Source: JANNMJ01 sp031397815
GTDB lineage: Bacteria; Bacteroidota; Bacteroidia; Cytophagales; Hymenobacteraceae
Assembly (NCBI GenBank): GCA_031397815.1
Contig: JANNMJ010000157.1
Span: forward strand, 1 to 12,279
Length of the DNA stretch: 12,279 bases
Reading direction: 5' to 3'
Shown here: positions 7,801 through 12,279 of the stretch, piece by piece
Numbering within the stretch: the first letter of the stretch is position 1
Layout: every line of letters begins with the position of its first letter
The notes under the pieces: generated by a model
What the model was told of the DNA's origin: nothing
Seen by the model: the letters and a program-made list of their open reading frames with translations, nothing else
Databases searched by the model: none
Position numbers and translations under genes: made by a program

Positions 7801-9477
7801 CACCGCCTCACCGGCCCGAAAGGACGTGTTGGGGTTGATCGTCACGGTGTTGCCCGCCAGCGAGTACACACTCGAAATGCGCCCGCCGGCTTGCTCGCCG
7901 AAGACGTACATGTGGTCGGAGCCAAAGGCTTGCAGGTCGTCCGAGAACGCGAGTACTACGTTGGTGGCGCGCGGCGCGGCTTTCTGGTTGCGCGTCGGGT
8001 AGACGCTCGTAACCGTCATAAAGGACTGATTGAGGAGAACCCGGCTGCTGGGGCGCTGCCGGTCGGCGCGCACCAAGTCTACGTCGCCGTCGCCGTCGAG
8101 GTCGGCGTTCGCCAGCCGGTTGGCGTTGAAGAGTGTCGGGTCTTGCTCGCTGGGCCGCGCGTCGAAGGTGCCGTTGCCGCGGTTGAGCAACGTGATGAGG
8201 TCGTTCGTGCTGGCGGTCACCACGTCGAGGTCGCCATCGCCGTCAAAATCGGCCATCGTCAGGGTGTTGCCGGCGCTTCCGTTGAAGAGGTACACGGCCG
8301 AATTCAGCGCGAACGCGCCGGTGCCGTCGTTGAGGCGGGTTTCGAGGTAAGCCGCCGTCATGGGAGCATCGTCGATTGAAATCAAATCCACGAAGCCATC
8401 GCCGTTCACATCCGCCACCAGATTCCGCGACATCCCCCCCACTCCCGGCCGCGAGACGATTACGGTAGCCGCTCCAAAGACGCCGGCGCCGTTGTTGCGC
8501 CGCAGAACCGTCTGGTCGGCACCATTGTGGTTGAACACGATATCGAGGTCGCCGTCGCTCTCGATGTCGGCGAGTACCAGATGCGAGGGATCATCGCCGG
8601 TGGGCAGGTTGGGCGCCGCCACAAACCCACCCGCGCCGTCGTTGAGCCGGATAAAGAGCTGATCGCCGTTGAAGTCGTCAACCACGAAATCGAGGTCGCC
8701 GTCGGCGTCGATATCGCCCACGATCGGCTCGTTGCTGTATCCTGTGAAAGGAACAAGGGTAGAGCCACCTGAGCTGAACCCGCCCGCGCCGTTGTTGCGC
8801 CACACGGCCACACGGTCGGGCGAGGAATGCACGAGCAGCACATCGAGGTCGCCGTCGCCGTCCACGTCGGCCAAGGCACCTTCGTGGTTATTGGCATCGA
8901 CGGCTCGGTTGAGGGCCGCGCCAAAGCTACCCGCCCCGTTACCCGGCCGCACTACCACGAAGCCATTGAGTTCGTCGAAACTGACCATATCGGGTCGCCC
9001 GTCGCCCGTTACGTCGCCGAGCGCCATAGATTCTACGCCGGATGTTGGGCTCCCCTGAGTCGGGAGAGTAGCGGACGCAAATGCCCCCGAACCGCCCGTC
9101 GTGGCCGCCCAAAACTCGTGGACCTGCTTGACAGCCGCCACCCCGCCGCCGCTCGTCACGCTCGGCGGCACGACCACCTGAATCTTCTCGCCGGGCCGGA
9201 AATCGGTGCTGGGGTTGAAGGTGATGGTGTTGCCGACGGTGGAATACGTGCCCGCTTTTCGGCCGCCGCGCTGCGCGCTGAACACGGCCATATTCTGGTC
9301 GGTAGCGGCGTTCATCGCCTGCGAGAAAGTGAGCGCCACGTTGGTGGCACGCGGCGCACTGGCAGTATTCCGGGCCGGAGTGCGGACGATGACGCTGGGT
9401 TGGGCGAGGCTCGCCAGCGGCAAGCCTAGTATCAGCCAGCCCATCGCCCATAACGGACGGTAAGAAATGTTTTTCAT
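1882..9477 (-). CDS. Giant secreted FG-GAP/VCBS-repeat and Ig-like domain protein with T9SS type A sorting domain
   Basis: The protein has 2531 residues. Start at 9477 is chosen because it gives a clear signal peptide (MKNISYRPLW, hydrophobic core WLILGLPLASLA, cleavage near residue 25); the frame is open 38 codons further to ATG 9591, without such a signal. From residue 28 to about 1820 there are four modules of 440-460 residues, each an Ig-like (Big_5/SbsA-type) domain followed by seven blades with DxDxDGDxD-type calcium loops and NNGxGxF motifs. Next come an IPT/TIG domain (about 1826-1904), a Gly/Thr-rich beta segment, a GWHLLGNPYPSPIDWD motif (2209 onward) and the C-terminal sorting domain (2460-2531, LYPNP...GVYVVR...RLVVNE). 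It should cross the inner membrane by Sec and the outer membrane by T9SS, then be anchored on or released from the surface. No catalytic domain is visible, so an adhesin or structural role is likely. The ligand is unknown. Domain family is secure. Confidence 0.95.
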   Translation of the reverse strand: MKNISYRPLWAMGWLILGLPLASLAQPSVIVRTPARNTASAPRATNVALTFSQAMNAATDQNMAVFSAQRGGRKAGTYSTVGNTITFNPSTDFRPGEKIQVVVPPSVTSGGGVAAVKQVHEFWAATTGGSGAFASATLPTQGSPTSGVESMALGDVTGDGRPDMVSFDELNGFVVVRPGNGAGSFGAALNRAVDANNHEGALADVDGDGDLDVLLVHSSPDRVAVWRNNGAGGFSSGGSTLVPFTGYSNEPIVGDIDADGDLDFVVDDFNGDQLFIRLNDGAGGFVAAPNLPTGDDPSHLVLADIESDGDLDIVFNHNGADQTVLRRNNGAGVFGAATVIVSRPGVGGMSRNLVADVNGDGFVDLISIDDAPMTAAYLETRLNDGTGAFALNSAVYLFNGSAGNTLTMADFDGDGDLDVVTASTNDLITLLNRGNGTFDARPSEQDPTLFNANRLANADLDGDGDVDLVRADRQRPSSRVLLNQSFMTVTSVYPTRNQKAAPRATNVVLAFSDDLQAFGSDHMYVFGEQAGGRISSVYSLAGNTVTINPNTSFRAGEAVSVSIPASVRSLAPANRPVKPHVFQFTAAATGGTGTFATAPNVPLGDQPTEVQLGDFNEDGHLDMVAATFLSDQINVRFGDGAGGFTGSLNLPFANARDIVVAEMNDDFNLDILVIGSGGPTLWLGNGNGTFQAPKAVGNDPGLTGLNAVAADVDGDADLDLLISSSGSVRILYNYAFGEFPETTEVPTSTGSRGITCADVDNDGDLDLLVANTFDDAVSVHRNNGSGAFGAGTAVAVGDFPETVIANDIDGDGDVDFAVGNLNGTSVSIGRNNGTGTFTISATLATSVPHYLSLADIDGDADLDLMTNSAIGTGIWRNNGLGAFTAAASADSFGEATAVGDLDEDGDLDLVVVDSNTDLARVRLNQDAFQVSSVSPTRNDANALRSADVAVTFNKNVNNGTSNRIRIWGQQRGGKKAGAYSTAANTVTFNPTLSFAPGELVSVTVPGTVVSTGGEAARRHVYQYTAAVTGGTATFTNGADISAGGDASAVATADVTGDGLLDVIACGGSNQLRVYPGNGNGTFGGGGAVIGTVSECYSLIPADLDNDGDMDLLATSYNNDQVVVFLNGGAGAFGAGVTVSVGDGPGVISVGDLDADGDLDFVTANFLGAVVSVRLNNGSGGFVGAANVPTGNFTAGVALGDVDDDGDLDLVSSYNNFTNVRLNNGSGAFSGGSTVPTVSGNGTFLRDMDGDGALDLVVNSYTGISVSRNDGTGAFGNTLELPANDAQGFEATVGDFDGDGDFDIVHVNGGANGDNLATLWLNNGNATFVAGTPISSPAGYAVAQGDLDNDGDLDLLTTDFGNDVGVISVRLNENAFTVTARTPERQTNTTAVFSDLSITLSEAVKPTTASRFRVFGTQSSGRKGGVFSGVGTSLTLDANVDFAPGEVIQVSAPATIQSNVGSKALQPHVYQLRAAATGGTGTFSPAPSVTTFPGPADAQLADMDGDGDRDLVILDINADQISVRLNDGAANFTAGGVTATENAPQAMTLADVDADGDLDVLTMSTSPMTLGVRLNAGDGTFAGSTDIAVPEFAVAIAAGDVDGDGDLDFVTANKAVNTSSIRLNNGLGTFADGGTVSVGAMPVGVALSDVDNDGDLDLLTANQDGGTVSLRRNDGHGTFSGTEEITVGATPQMLTLADIDADGDADLLTANGPANSVTVRRNTGTGAFGAVGTLVFGSEINDLDLADIDGDGDLDLLIALRSTNVVRVGLNNGSGAFALAASVPVGDSPQSVASGDLDGDGDLDFVTADIATTTVSVRLNSALAGPAPLIASFVPDHGPTGTVVTISGTNFTGTTAVTFDGVAAPGFVVSGGGTEITVSSPPATFNGPITITTPDGSVSTATDFGVDLVITGVEAIPAGDFHHITVTATGIASLSGPVEATAPVLVQTGGALFTGPNVLSGAGDFTLEPAATLTVGHPLGLGNAGAIQLTGGLTLPVTADYGFNGGAAQVTGLNLPAEVRNLTISNPATVSLTQPTDIRQVLTVAGSGDFNLNGQPLRLLSDAAGTALLANTGAGKVVGTATAQVWLNPAPNAGLGYRHMAAPTTNATVADLATPGFVPVATPAYNTAENPLLVKPYPNVFGFDETRLPGQSDFITGYFSPLNLASALTVGAGYTAYMKGGLTPDFVGPLTQTDVTRPNLTRTGATTKTGWHLLGNPYPSPIDWDLVTVPASLNPAVSVFQSTVATNGLYLTRANGIGSLPNGIIPMGQAFFVQVDAAPVSFTFTNACRVTTFGSPAHYRSAADPRPAAHLTLRATGAPATETDGAVVYFQEGATTAADRDFDGEKPAHNPGLPTLVSLTSTGAELAELAVNGLPETALQGATVELLLDLPAAGTYELATAQVANLTGTEAALLDRLTGTRYDLQQQPTVTVTARAAGEVRGRFALVFGRESGRVTSGSGLALALYPNPAHGSVRVAGAAVGPVELLDATGRVVRRVTASATAETVLDLAALPAGVYVVRAGAASQRLVVNE
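1885..2100 (-). other. T9SS type A C-terminal sorting domain region of the giant protein
   Basis: The last 72 codons encode the conserved blocks of the Por secretion/T9SS type A signal: LALALYPNPAHGSVRV, then VELLDATGRVVRR, then LDLAALPAGVYVVRAG and a short terminal strand RLVVNE. In characterised Bacteroidota this domain directs substrates through the outer-membrane T9SS translocon, after which it is normally cleaved and the cargo is attached to the surface or released. It is the firmest taxonomic marker in the window. Confidence 0.93.
4018..9396 (-). repeat. Four tandem Ig-like plus seven-blade propeller modules within the giant gene
   Basis: Module borders on the DNA are 8017-9396, 6694-8016, 5353-6693 and 4018-5352, in N- to C-terminal order. 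Each opens with a related Ig-like segment; those of modules 1-4 begin SVIVRTPARN, TVTSVYPTRN, QVSSVSPTRN and TVTARTPERQ, and each ends near HxxQxxAAxTGG. Exactly seven Asp-rich blade motifs follow (for example ADVDGDGDLD), as expected for a closed seven-bladed FG-GAP propeller like that of integrin alpha chains. At DNA level the minus-strand calcium-loop codons appear on the plus strand as TCGAGGTCGCCGTC. This 14-mer occurs exactly at 4070, 4217, 4511, 4658, 4805, 5420, 6002, 6755, 7181, 8543, 8690 and 8843. Propeller closure is inferred from the repeat count. Confidence 0.85.
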
Positions 9478-9683
9478 CAGGCAGTAATGCGTGAGAGATA
9501 AGGGGAAGGTGATAAGGGGCGCCGCCGACGCCCAAACGGCGTTTCTTAGCGGCCGACAAAGCTCCCTCCTCCCCCACTCGCGCAGCATCACACATTGATG
9601 TATTGGGGCTGTAAATCAGGGCAAAACCACCCGTTTATGTGGTGTGAGACGCCTCTCTACAACTTGACTCAGCTCACCACGCG

Positions 9684-10529
9684 CTACTTCTTGCCCAACA
9701 CTTTTCGGAACATCAGCAGGGCGGCGGGGTGGTAAATGGTACCGTGAGTTTCCTGCGGCATCGGCTGGTAAAACCACGTCAGCCCCTTCGGTGCCTCGGC
9801 GGTGAGGGTTTTGGCTAAGCGATTGGTATTCTTCACGATGTCTTTGGCATCGCTGGAAGCGATGAACAGCGTTTTGCGGAGGTCGGGGTGGGCGCGCAGC
9901 CACGCGGGCGCTTGTGCCACGAGCTGCGCGTCGTTCCACCACAGGCTGGGGTCGATGGCGAGGTATGTATCGAAGAGGTCAGGCTCCAGAAAGAGTGTTT
10001 CCATCACGAACAGCCCCGCCAGCGACTCGCCGACGATGGCGGTTTCGGCCGTCGTGCGGTAGCGCGCCTTCACCACCGGCATCAGCTCGGTGCGGATGAA
10101 CGAGCGGAACGCGGCCGAGCCGCCCACGTGCAGCGCAATCTTTTTATCAGCCGCGACGGTGGTGGGGCCGGTGAGGTCGCGCCGCCGCTCCGTATTTTCT
10201 ATTCCGACGAGGATGAACGGCCGCATCGTCCCGTTGGTAACGCCAATCTGCACGAGGCCCGCTACGTGCAGGAAGTCTTCCTGCATACCGCCGTCGGGCA
10301 TATAGAGCACGGGCAGGCGCAGGGTGGCCGAATCGGCGTAGCCCGGCGGCAGGTACACGTTGATGCGGCGCGTCTCGCCGAGCACTTTTGATTCGAGGGG
10401 GAATGTTTCGCCTATGGCGAGGGGGGCCGTCGAAAGAGGTGCGGCGCCTTGACTTTGCCCCGGCGTGGCGGTGGCAAGTAGCCAGAAGAGCGTCAGGAAA
10501 ACGGGCAAAACTCCACGGAAATAGCGCAT
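9684..10529 (-). CDS. Exported alpha/beta-hydrolase esterase (esterase D/Fes-like, PF00756 family)
   Basis: The protein has 281 residues. The N-terminus MRYFRGVLPVFLTLFWLLAT followed by TATPGQSQ is a signal peptide, so the enzyme is probably periplasmic or secreted. Family marks are RRINVYLPPGY (54-64), LPVLYMPDGG (72-81), ENTERRRDLTGP (111-122), the nucleophile elbow VGESLAGLF with Ser169, and IDPSLWWND (192-200). ETHGTIYHPA contains the likely catalytic His262. The acid residue is less certain; an Asp in SSDAKD (226-230) is a candidate. Relatives hydrolyse carboxylic esters, from siderophore trilactones to acyl and feruloyl esters, and there is no siderophore context here to narrow this. 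The elbow reads GESLAG, with Ala where the classical GxSxG motif has its second Gly. The gene is divergent from the acyltransferase and 206 bp upstream of the giant gene on the same strand; that gap shows no convincing promoter or terminator. Confidence 0.88.
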   Translation of the reverse strand: MRYFRGVLPVFLTLFWLLATATPGQSQGAAPLSTAPLAIGETFPLESKVLGETRRINVYLPPGYADSATLRLPVLYMPDGGMQEDFLHVAGLVQIGVTNGTMRPFILVGIENTERRRDLTGPTTVAADKKIALHVGGSAAFRSFIRTELMPVVKARYRTTAETAIVGESLAGLFVMETLFLEPDLFDTYLAIDPSLWWNDAQLVAQAPAWLRAHPDLRKTLFIASSDAKDIVKNTNRLAKTLTAEAPKGLTWFYQPMPQETHGTIYHPAALLMFRKVLGKK

Positions 10530-10595
10530 AGAGCCGAAAAACGGATAAAGCCCGATTACTTCGGATAGCGCATAGGGCGCTGCCTGATTCTTAAA

Positions 10596-10625
10596 GTTGC
10601 TTATCCGTCCCTATGGCTACTTTTC
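10596..10625 (+). promoter_or_regulatory. Possible Bacteroidota-type promoter for the acyltransferase gene
   Basis: In the 111-bp divergent spacer, GTTG (10596-10599) and TACTTTTC (10618-10625) resemble the -33 TTTG and -7 TAnnTTTG boxes of Bacteroidota primary sigma promoters, separated by 18 bp. Each box has one mismatch and the spacing is slightly short. A transcript from here would leave an untranslated leader of roughly 70 nt before ATG 10704 but only about 10 nt before ATG 10641. The call rests on a short degenerate consensus and is weak. Confidence 0.25.
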
Positions 10626-10703
10626 GGAGGAAAACCGCCGATGCTGGGTTTTCGGTTGAAACGGCGCCGTTCCTTCCCCTCTTCCTTTCCGTGCGGTGAT
10701 TCT

Positions 10704-12071
10704 ATGCTCTACTACTTCCTGAAGGGCTTGCTTCGTCCTGCGCTGCGGGTTTTTTACCGGCAGACCGCCGTCGAAGGGCGCGCGGGGTTGCCGGAAGCGG
10801 GGCCGCTGCTGGTCGTCGCGAATCACCCGAATACGCTCATGGATCCGCTGTTGGTGGGGATGCTGTGGCGACGGCAATTGCGTTTTCTGACGAGCAGCCG
10901 GTTTTTTGTCGGCTTTGGCGGGTGGGTGCTGCGGGCGGCGGGCGCGATTCCGCTGTATCGGCAGGAAGACACTACGGCCGACGACACCACTGGCGCCAGA
11001 GCCGGAACGCGCCTGACGGGCGTGCAGCGCTCGGCGCGGAACGAGGCTTCTTTCCGGGCCACGTTCGAGCTGCTGAAAGCGGGCGAGTCGCTGCTGATTT
11101 TCCCCGAAGGCTCATCGGTTCTGACGCGGCGGTTGCGGCCGTTCAAATCCGGCGCGGCGCGGATTGCGCTGGGGGCCGAAGCGCGGCACGACTGGCAGCT
11201 CGGCCTGCAAATCATCCCCGTCGGCCTCGATTACGCTGCGGCCGACCATTTCCGCACCCGCCTCTCCAGAAGAATCGGCCCGCCAATTCAAGTAGCAACC
11301 TACCGGGCGGCGTATGAAGCCAACCCGTCGGCCGCCATTCGGGCGCTTACCGAGGCGGTGCGCGGTGCGCTCACTGCCCAGCTCCTCGTAACCCGCTCCC
11401 CCGCCGACGAGGCGGTTTTGCGCGCCCTGCCGGCCCTCCTCCCCGACCTCCGCGCCCCGCTCACCCGCCTCAGCTCCCCCCACGACGCCGATTTCCATCT
11501 CTCCCAATCCCTCCTCCACGCCCTGACGCAGCTCGACGCCCGCGCCCCTTACCACAGCCACACCCTCCGCCGTCGCCTCACCACTTACCAACGCGCGCGC
11601 CAGCAGTTGCGCCTGACGGCGGAAACGTCGTGGCAGCCCATATCAGCGGTTTCGGCGGTGCTGATGGGGGTTCTCGGCAGTCCGGTTTGGCTGTGGGGGA
11701 TGCTGAACAACGCCGCAGCGTATGCGCTACCCACCACGCTGGCGCGGCGCCTCACCACCGAAACCGAGTTTAGGGCTTCTATCATTATGGTTACGGGGAT
11801 GCTGAGCGTGCTGCTTTGCTACGGCGCACAAACGTGGCTCGTGTGGCGCCTCACGCAGAGTGCGGCGTTGGCGGGCGCGTATCTGGTGGCGCTCCCCGTC
11901 ACGGGCGCGTTCGCGCTGGCTTTCCAGCGGCGGCTCACGCAGTGGGGCAGCCAGTTTCGCCTGCGGCGGTTAGCGCGTAAGCGCCCCCGCTTGCTGGCTG
12001 CGCTGCGCGCCGAGCACGCGGCTTTGGTTGAGGAGCTGAGGGGGGTGTTGGGAGCCGGGTATAGCGTATAG
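10704..12071 (+). CDS. PlsC-fold glycerolipid acyltransferase (lysophospholipid acyltransferase family) with C-terminal membrane segments
   Basis: The protein has 455 residues. The acyltransferase domain fills about residues 10-230: VVANHPNTLMDP (37-48) is the catalytic block, GAIPLYR (80-86) block II, LIFPEGSSV (131-139) block III with the FPEG phosphate-binding motif, and IIPVGLDY (170-177) block IV. The enzyme should transfer an acyl chain to glycerol-3-phosphate or a lysophospholipid at the inner membrane. Block I reads His-five residues-Asp rather than the usual HX4D, as in yeast GPT2/SCT1-like acyltransferases. The C-terminal half has a charged helical linker (230-310) and about three hydrophobic segments (near 313-343, 358-382, 385-407), then a basic tail. 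ATG 10704 is preferred because MLYYFLKGLLRP matches a family-like N-terminus; an in-frame ATG at 10641 has a GGAGG 10 bp upstream (10626-10630) and would add 21 Arg/Ser-rich residues. Codons become strikingly C-ending at about 11380-11580. Confidence 0.9.
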   Translation: MLYYFLKGLLRPALRVFYRQTAVEGRAGLPEAGPLLVVANHPNTLMDPLLVGMLWRRQLRFLTSSRFFVGFGGWVLRAAGAIPLYRQEDTTADDTTGARAGTRLTGVQRSARNEASFRATFELLKAGESLLIFPEGSSVLTRRLRPFKSGAARIALGAEARHDWQLGLQIIPVGLDYAAADHFRTRLSRRIGPPIQVATYRAAYEANPSAAIRALTEAVRGALTAQLLVTRSPADEAVLRALPALLPDLRAPLTRLSSPHDADFHLSQSLLHALTQLDARAPYHSHTLRRRLTTYQRARQQLRLTAETSWQPISAVSAVLMGVLGSPVWLWGMLNNAAAYALPTTLARRLTTETEFRASIIMVTGMLSVLLCYGAQTWLVWRLTQSAALAGAYLVALPVTGAFALAFQRRLTQWGSQFRLRRLARKRPRLLAALRAEHAALVEELRGVLGAGYSV

Positions 12072-12097
12072 CCCGGGCGTTTAGCGTATAGCCCGGG
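12062..12097 (+). repeat. 20-bp-period tandem duplication across the acyltransferase stop codon
   Basis: TAGCGTATAGCCCGGG occurs at 12062-12077 and again, exactly, at 12082-12097. The first copy contains the final codons and TAG stop (12069-12071) of the acyltransferase gene. The second copy supplies the left arm of the downstream hairpin. The first copy could also pair with that hairpin's right arm over 8 bp (AGCCCGGG with CCCGGGCT). Confidence 0.85.
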
Positions 12098-12126
12098 GTA
12101 GATTTCTGCGAAATCAACCCCGGGCT
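12090..12126. terminator. Strong stem-loop after the acyltransferase gene (terminator or palindromic repeat)
   Basis: AGCCCGGGGT (12090-12099) pairs with ACCCCGGGCT (12117-12126). After one A-A mismatch the stem continues as GATTTC (12101-12106) with GAAATC (12110-12115) around a TGC loop, giving 16 base pairs in total. It starts 19 bp after the stop codon. Only a short TTT follows on the plus strand, so it is an imperfect intrinsic terminator; RNA 3'-end protection or membership in a palindromic repeat family is equally possible. Confidence 0.75.
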
Positions 12127-12134
12127 TTGGAGAA

Positions 12135-12260
12135 GAACCCCGTTGGGGTTCCCGATAAACTTGTAAATCAGGGACTTGACGCGGGGCTCCAGCCCCGTGT
12201 CCGGCTATTCGCAGGTCTCTTGACCTGCCATTTACCAGCGTGGTCAGCTCTGTCCCAGAG
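12135..12260. repeat. Cluster of four further stem-loops in the right-hand intergenic stretch
   Basis: In order: GAACCCC-GTT-GGGGTTC (12135-12151); GACGCGGGGCT-CC-AGCCCCGTGTC (12178-12201, one G-U pair); GCAGGTC-TCTT-GACCTGC (12211-12228); and a weak CTCTG-TCC-CAGAG (12248-12260). Arms and loops differ from hairpin to hairpin, so this is not one tandem repeat. No convincing gene overlaps this region. It looks like a composite palindromic intergenic element (REP/MITE-like) or a structured transcript; the window ends before its boundary can be seen. Confidence 0.7.
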
Positions 12261-12279
12261 ATGGCGTAAAAAGGACTTC

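Noticed and set aside
6931..8379. 482-codon open frame on the plus strand with repeated EVAVAVDVG-like segments
   Set aside because: The repetition mirrors the Asp-rich calcium-loop codons of the opposite strand. It has no independent protein features.
9478..9591. Upstream ATG (9591) as start of the giant protein
   Set aside because: It would place 38 non-hydrophobic, Arg-rich residues ahead of an otherwise perfect signal peptide beginning at 9477.
9626..9643. Hairpin ACCAC / GTGGT as terminator of the esterase gene
   Set aside because: The stem has only 5 bp and the loop 8. Although a TTTT follows on the minus strand, it is too weak to call.
9610..12173. Shared 12-mer TGTAAATCAGGG at 9610-9621 and 12162-12173
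   Set aside because: A few 12-bp matches are expected by chance in a window this size, and no flanking similarity extends it.

Overview
The window looks like chromosomal DNA of a high-GC Bacteroidota, most likely Hymenobacter or a close relative. The clearest marker is a type IX secretion (T9SS) type A sorting domain at the C-terminus of a giant secreted protein. The rarity of Shine-Dalgarno sequences and the strong GC bias in third codon positions fit. The genus is an inference, because there is no rRNA or marker gene here.

Layout from left to right. (1) Positions 1-996, minus strand: two GNAT acetyltransferase genes in tandem, 49 bp apart. The second in transcription order resembles phosphinothricin/methionine-sulfone acetyltransferases and runs off the left edge. 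(2) 997-1216: a divergent intergenic region with three exact-period 42-bp repeats. Each repeat holds a 38-bp palindrome with TGATCGG...CCGATCA arms. (3) 1217-1789, plus strand: a small Xre-like helix-turn-helix protein, followed by a strong nested hairpin that probably terminates transcription from both sides. (4) 1882-9477, minus strand: one gene of about 7.6 kb encoding a 2531-residue secreted protein. It has a signal peptide, four modules each made of one Ig-like domain plus exactly seven Asp-rich FG-GAP/VCBS blades, an IPT/TIG domain, a Bacteroidota-typical C-terminal region and the T9SS signal. (5) 9684-10529, minus strand: an exported esterase of the Fes/esterase D alpha/beta-hydrolase type. 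(6) 10704-12071, plus strand: a membrane glycerolipid acyltransferase of the PlsC fold. (7) 12072-12279: a gene-free stretch packed with stem-loops.

The genes do not form one pathway. The palindrome array between the GNAT pair and the Xre-like gene looks like an operator cassette, possibly autoregulated. The giant protein and the esterase are both exported and lie in the same orientation, 206 bp apart, so they may share an envelope or extracellular role but need not be co-transcribed. The acyltransferase is divergent from the esterase and probably acts in membrane lipid synthesis.

Nothing here is convincingly a new defence or mobile system. The best candidates for something undescribed are the 42-bp palindrome array with its compensatory base change, the four-propeller secreted protein, and the hairpin cluster at the right end.
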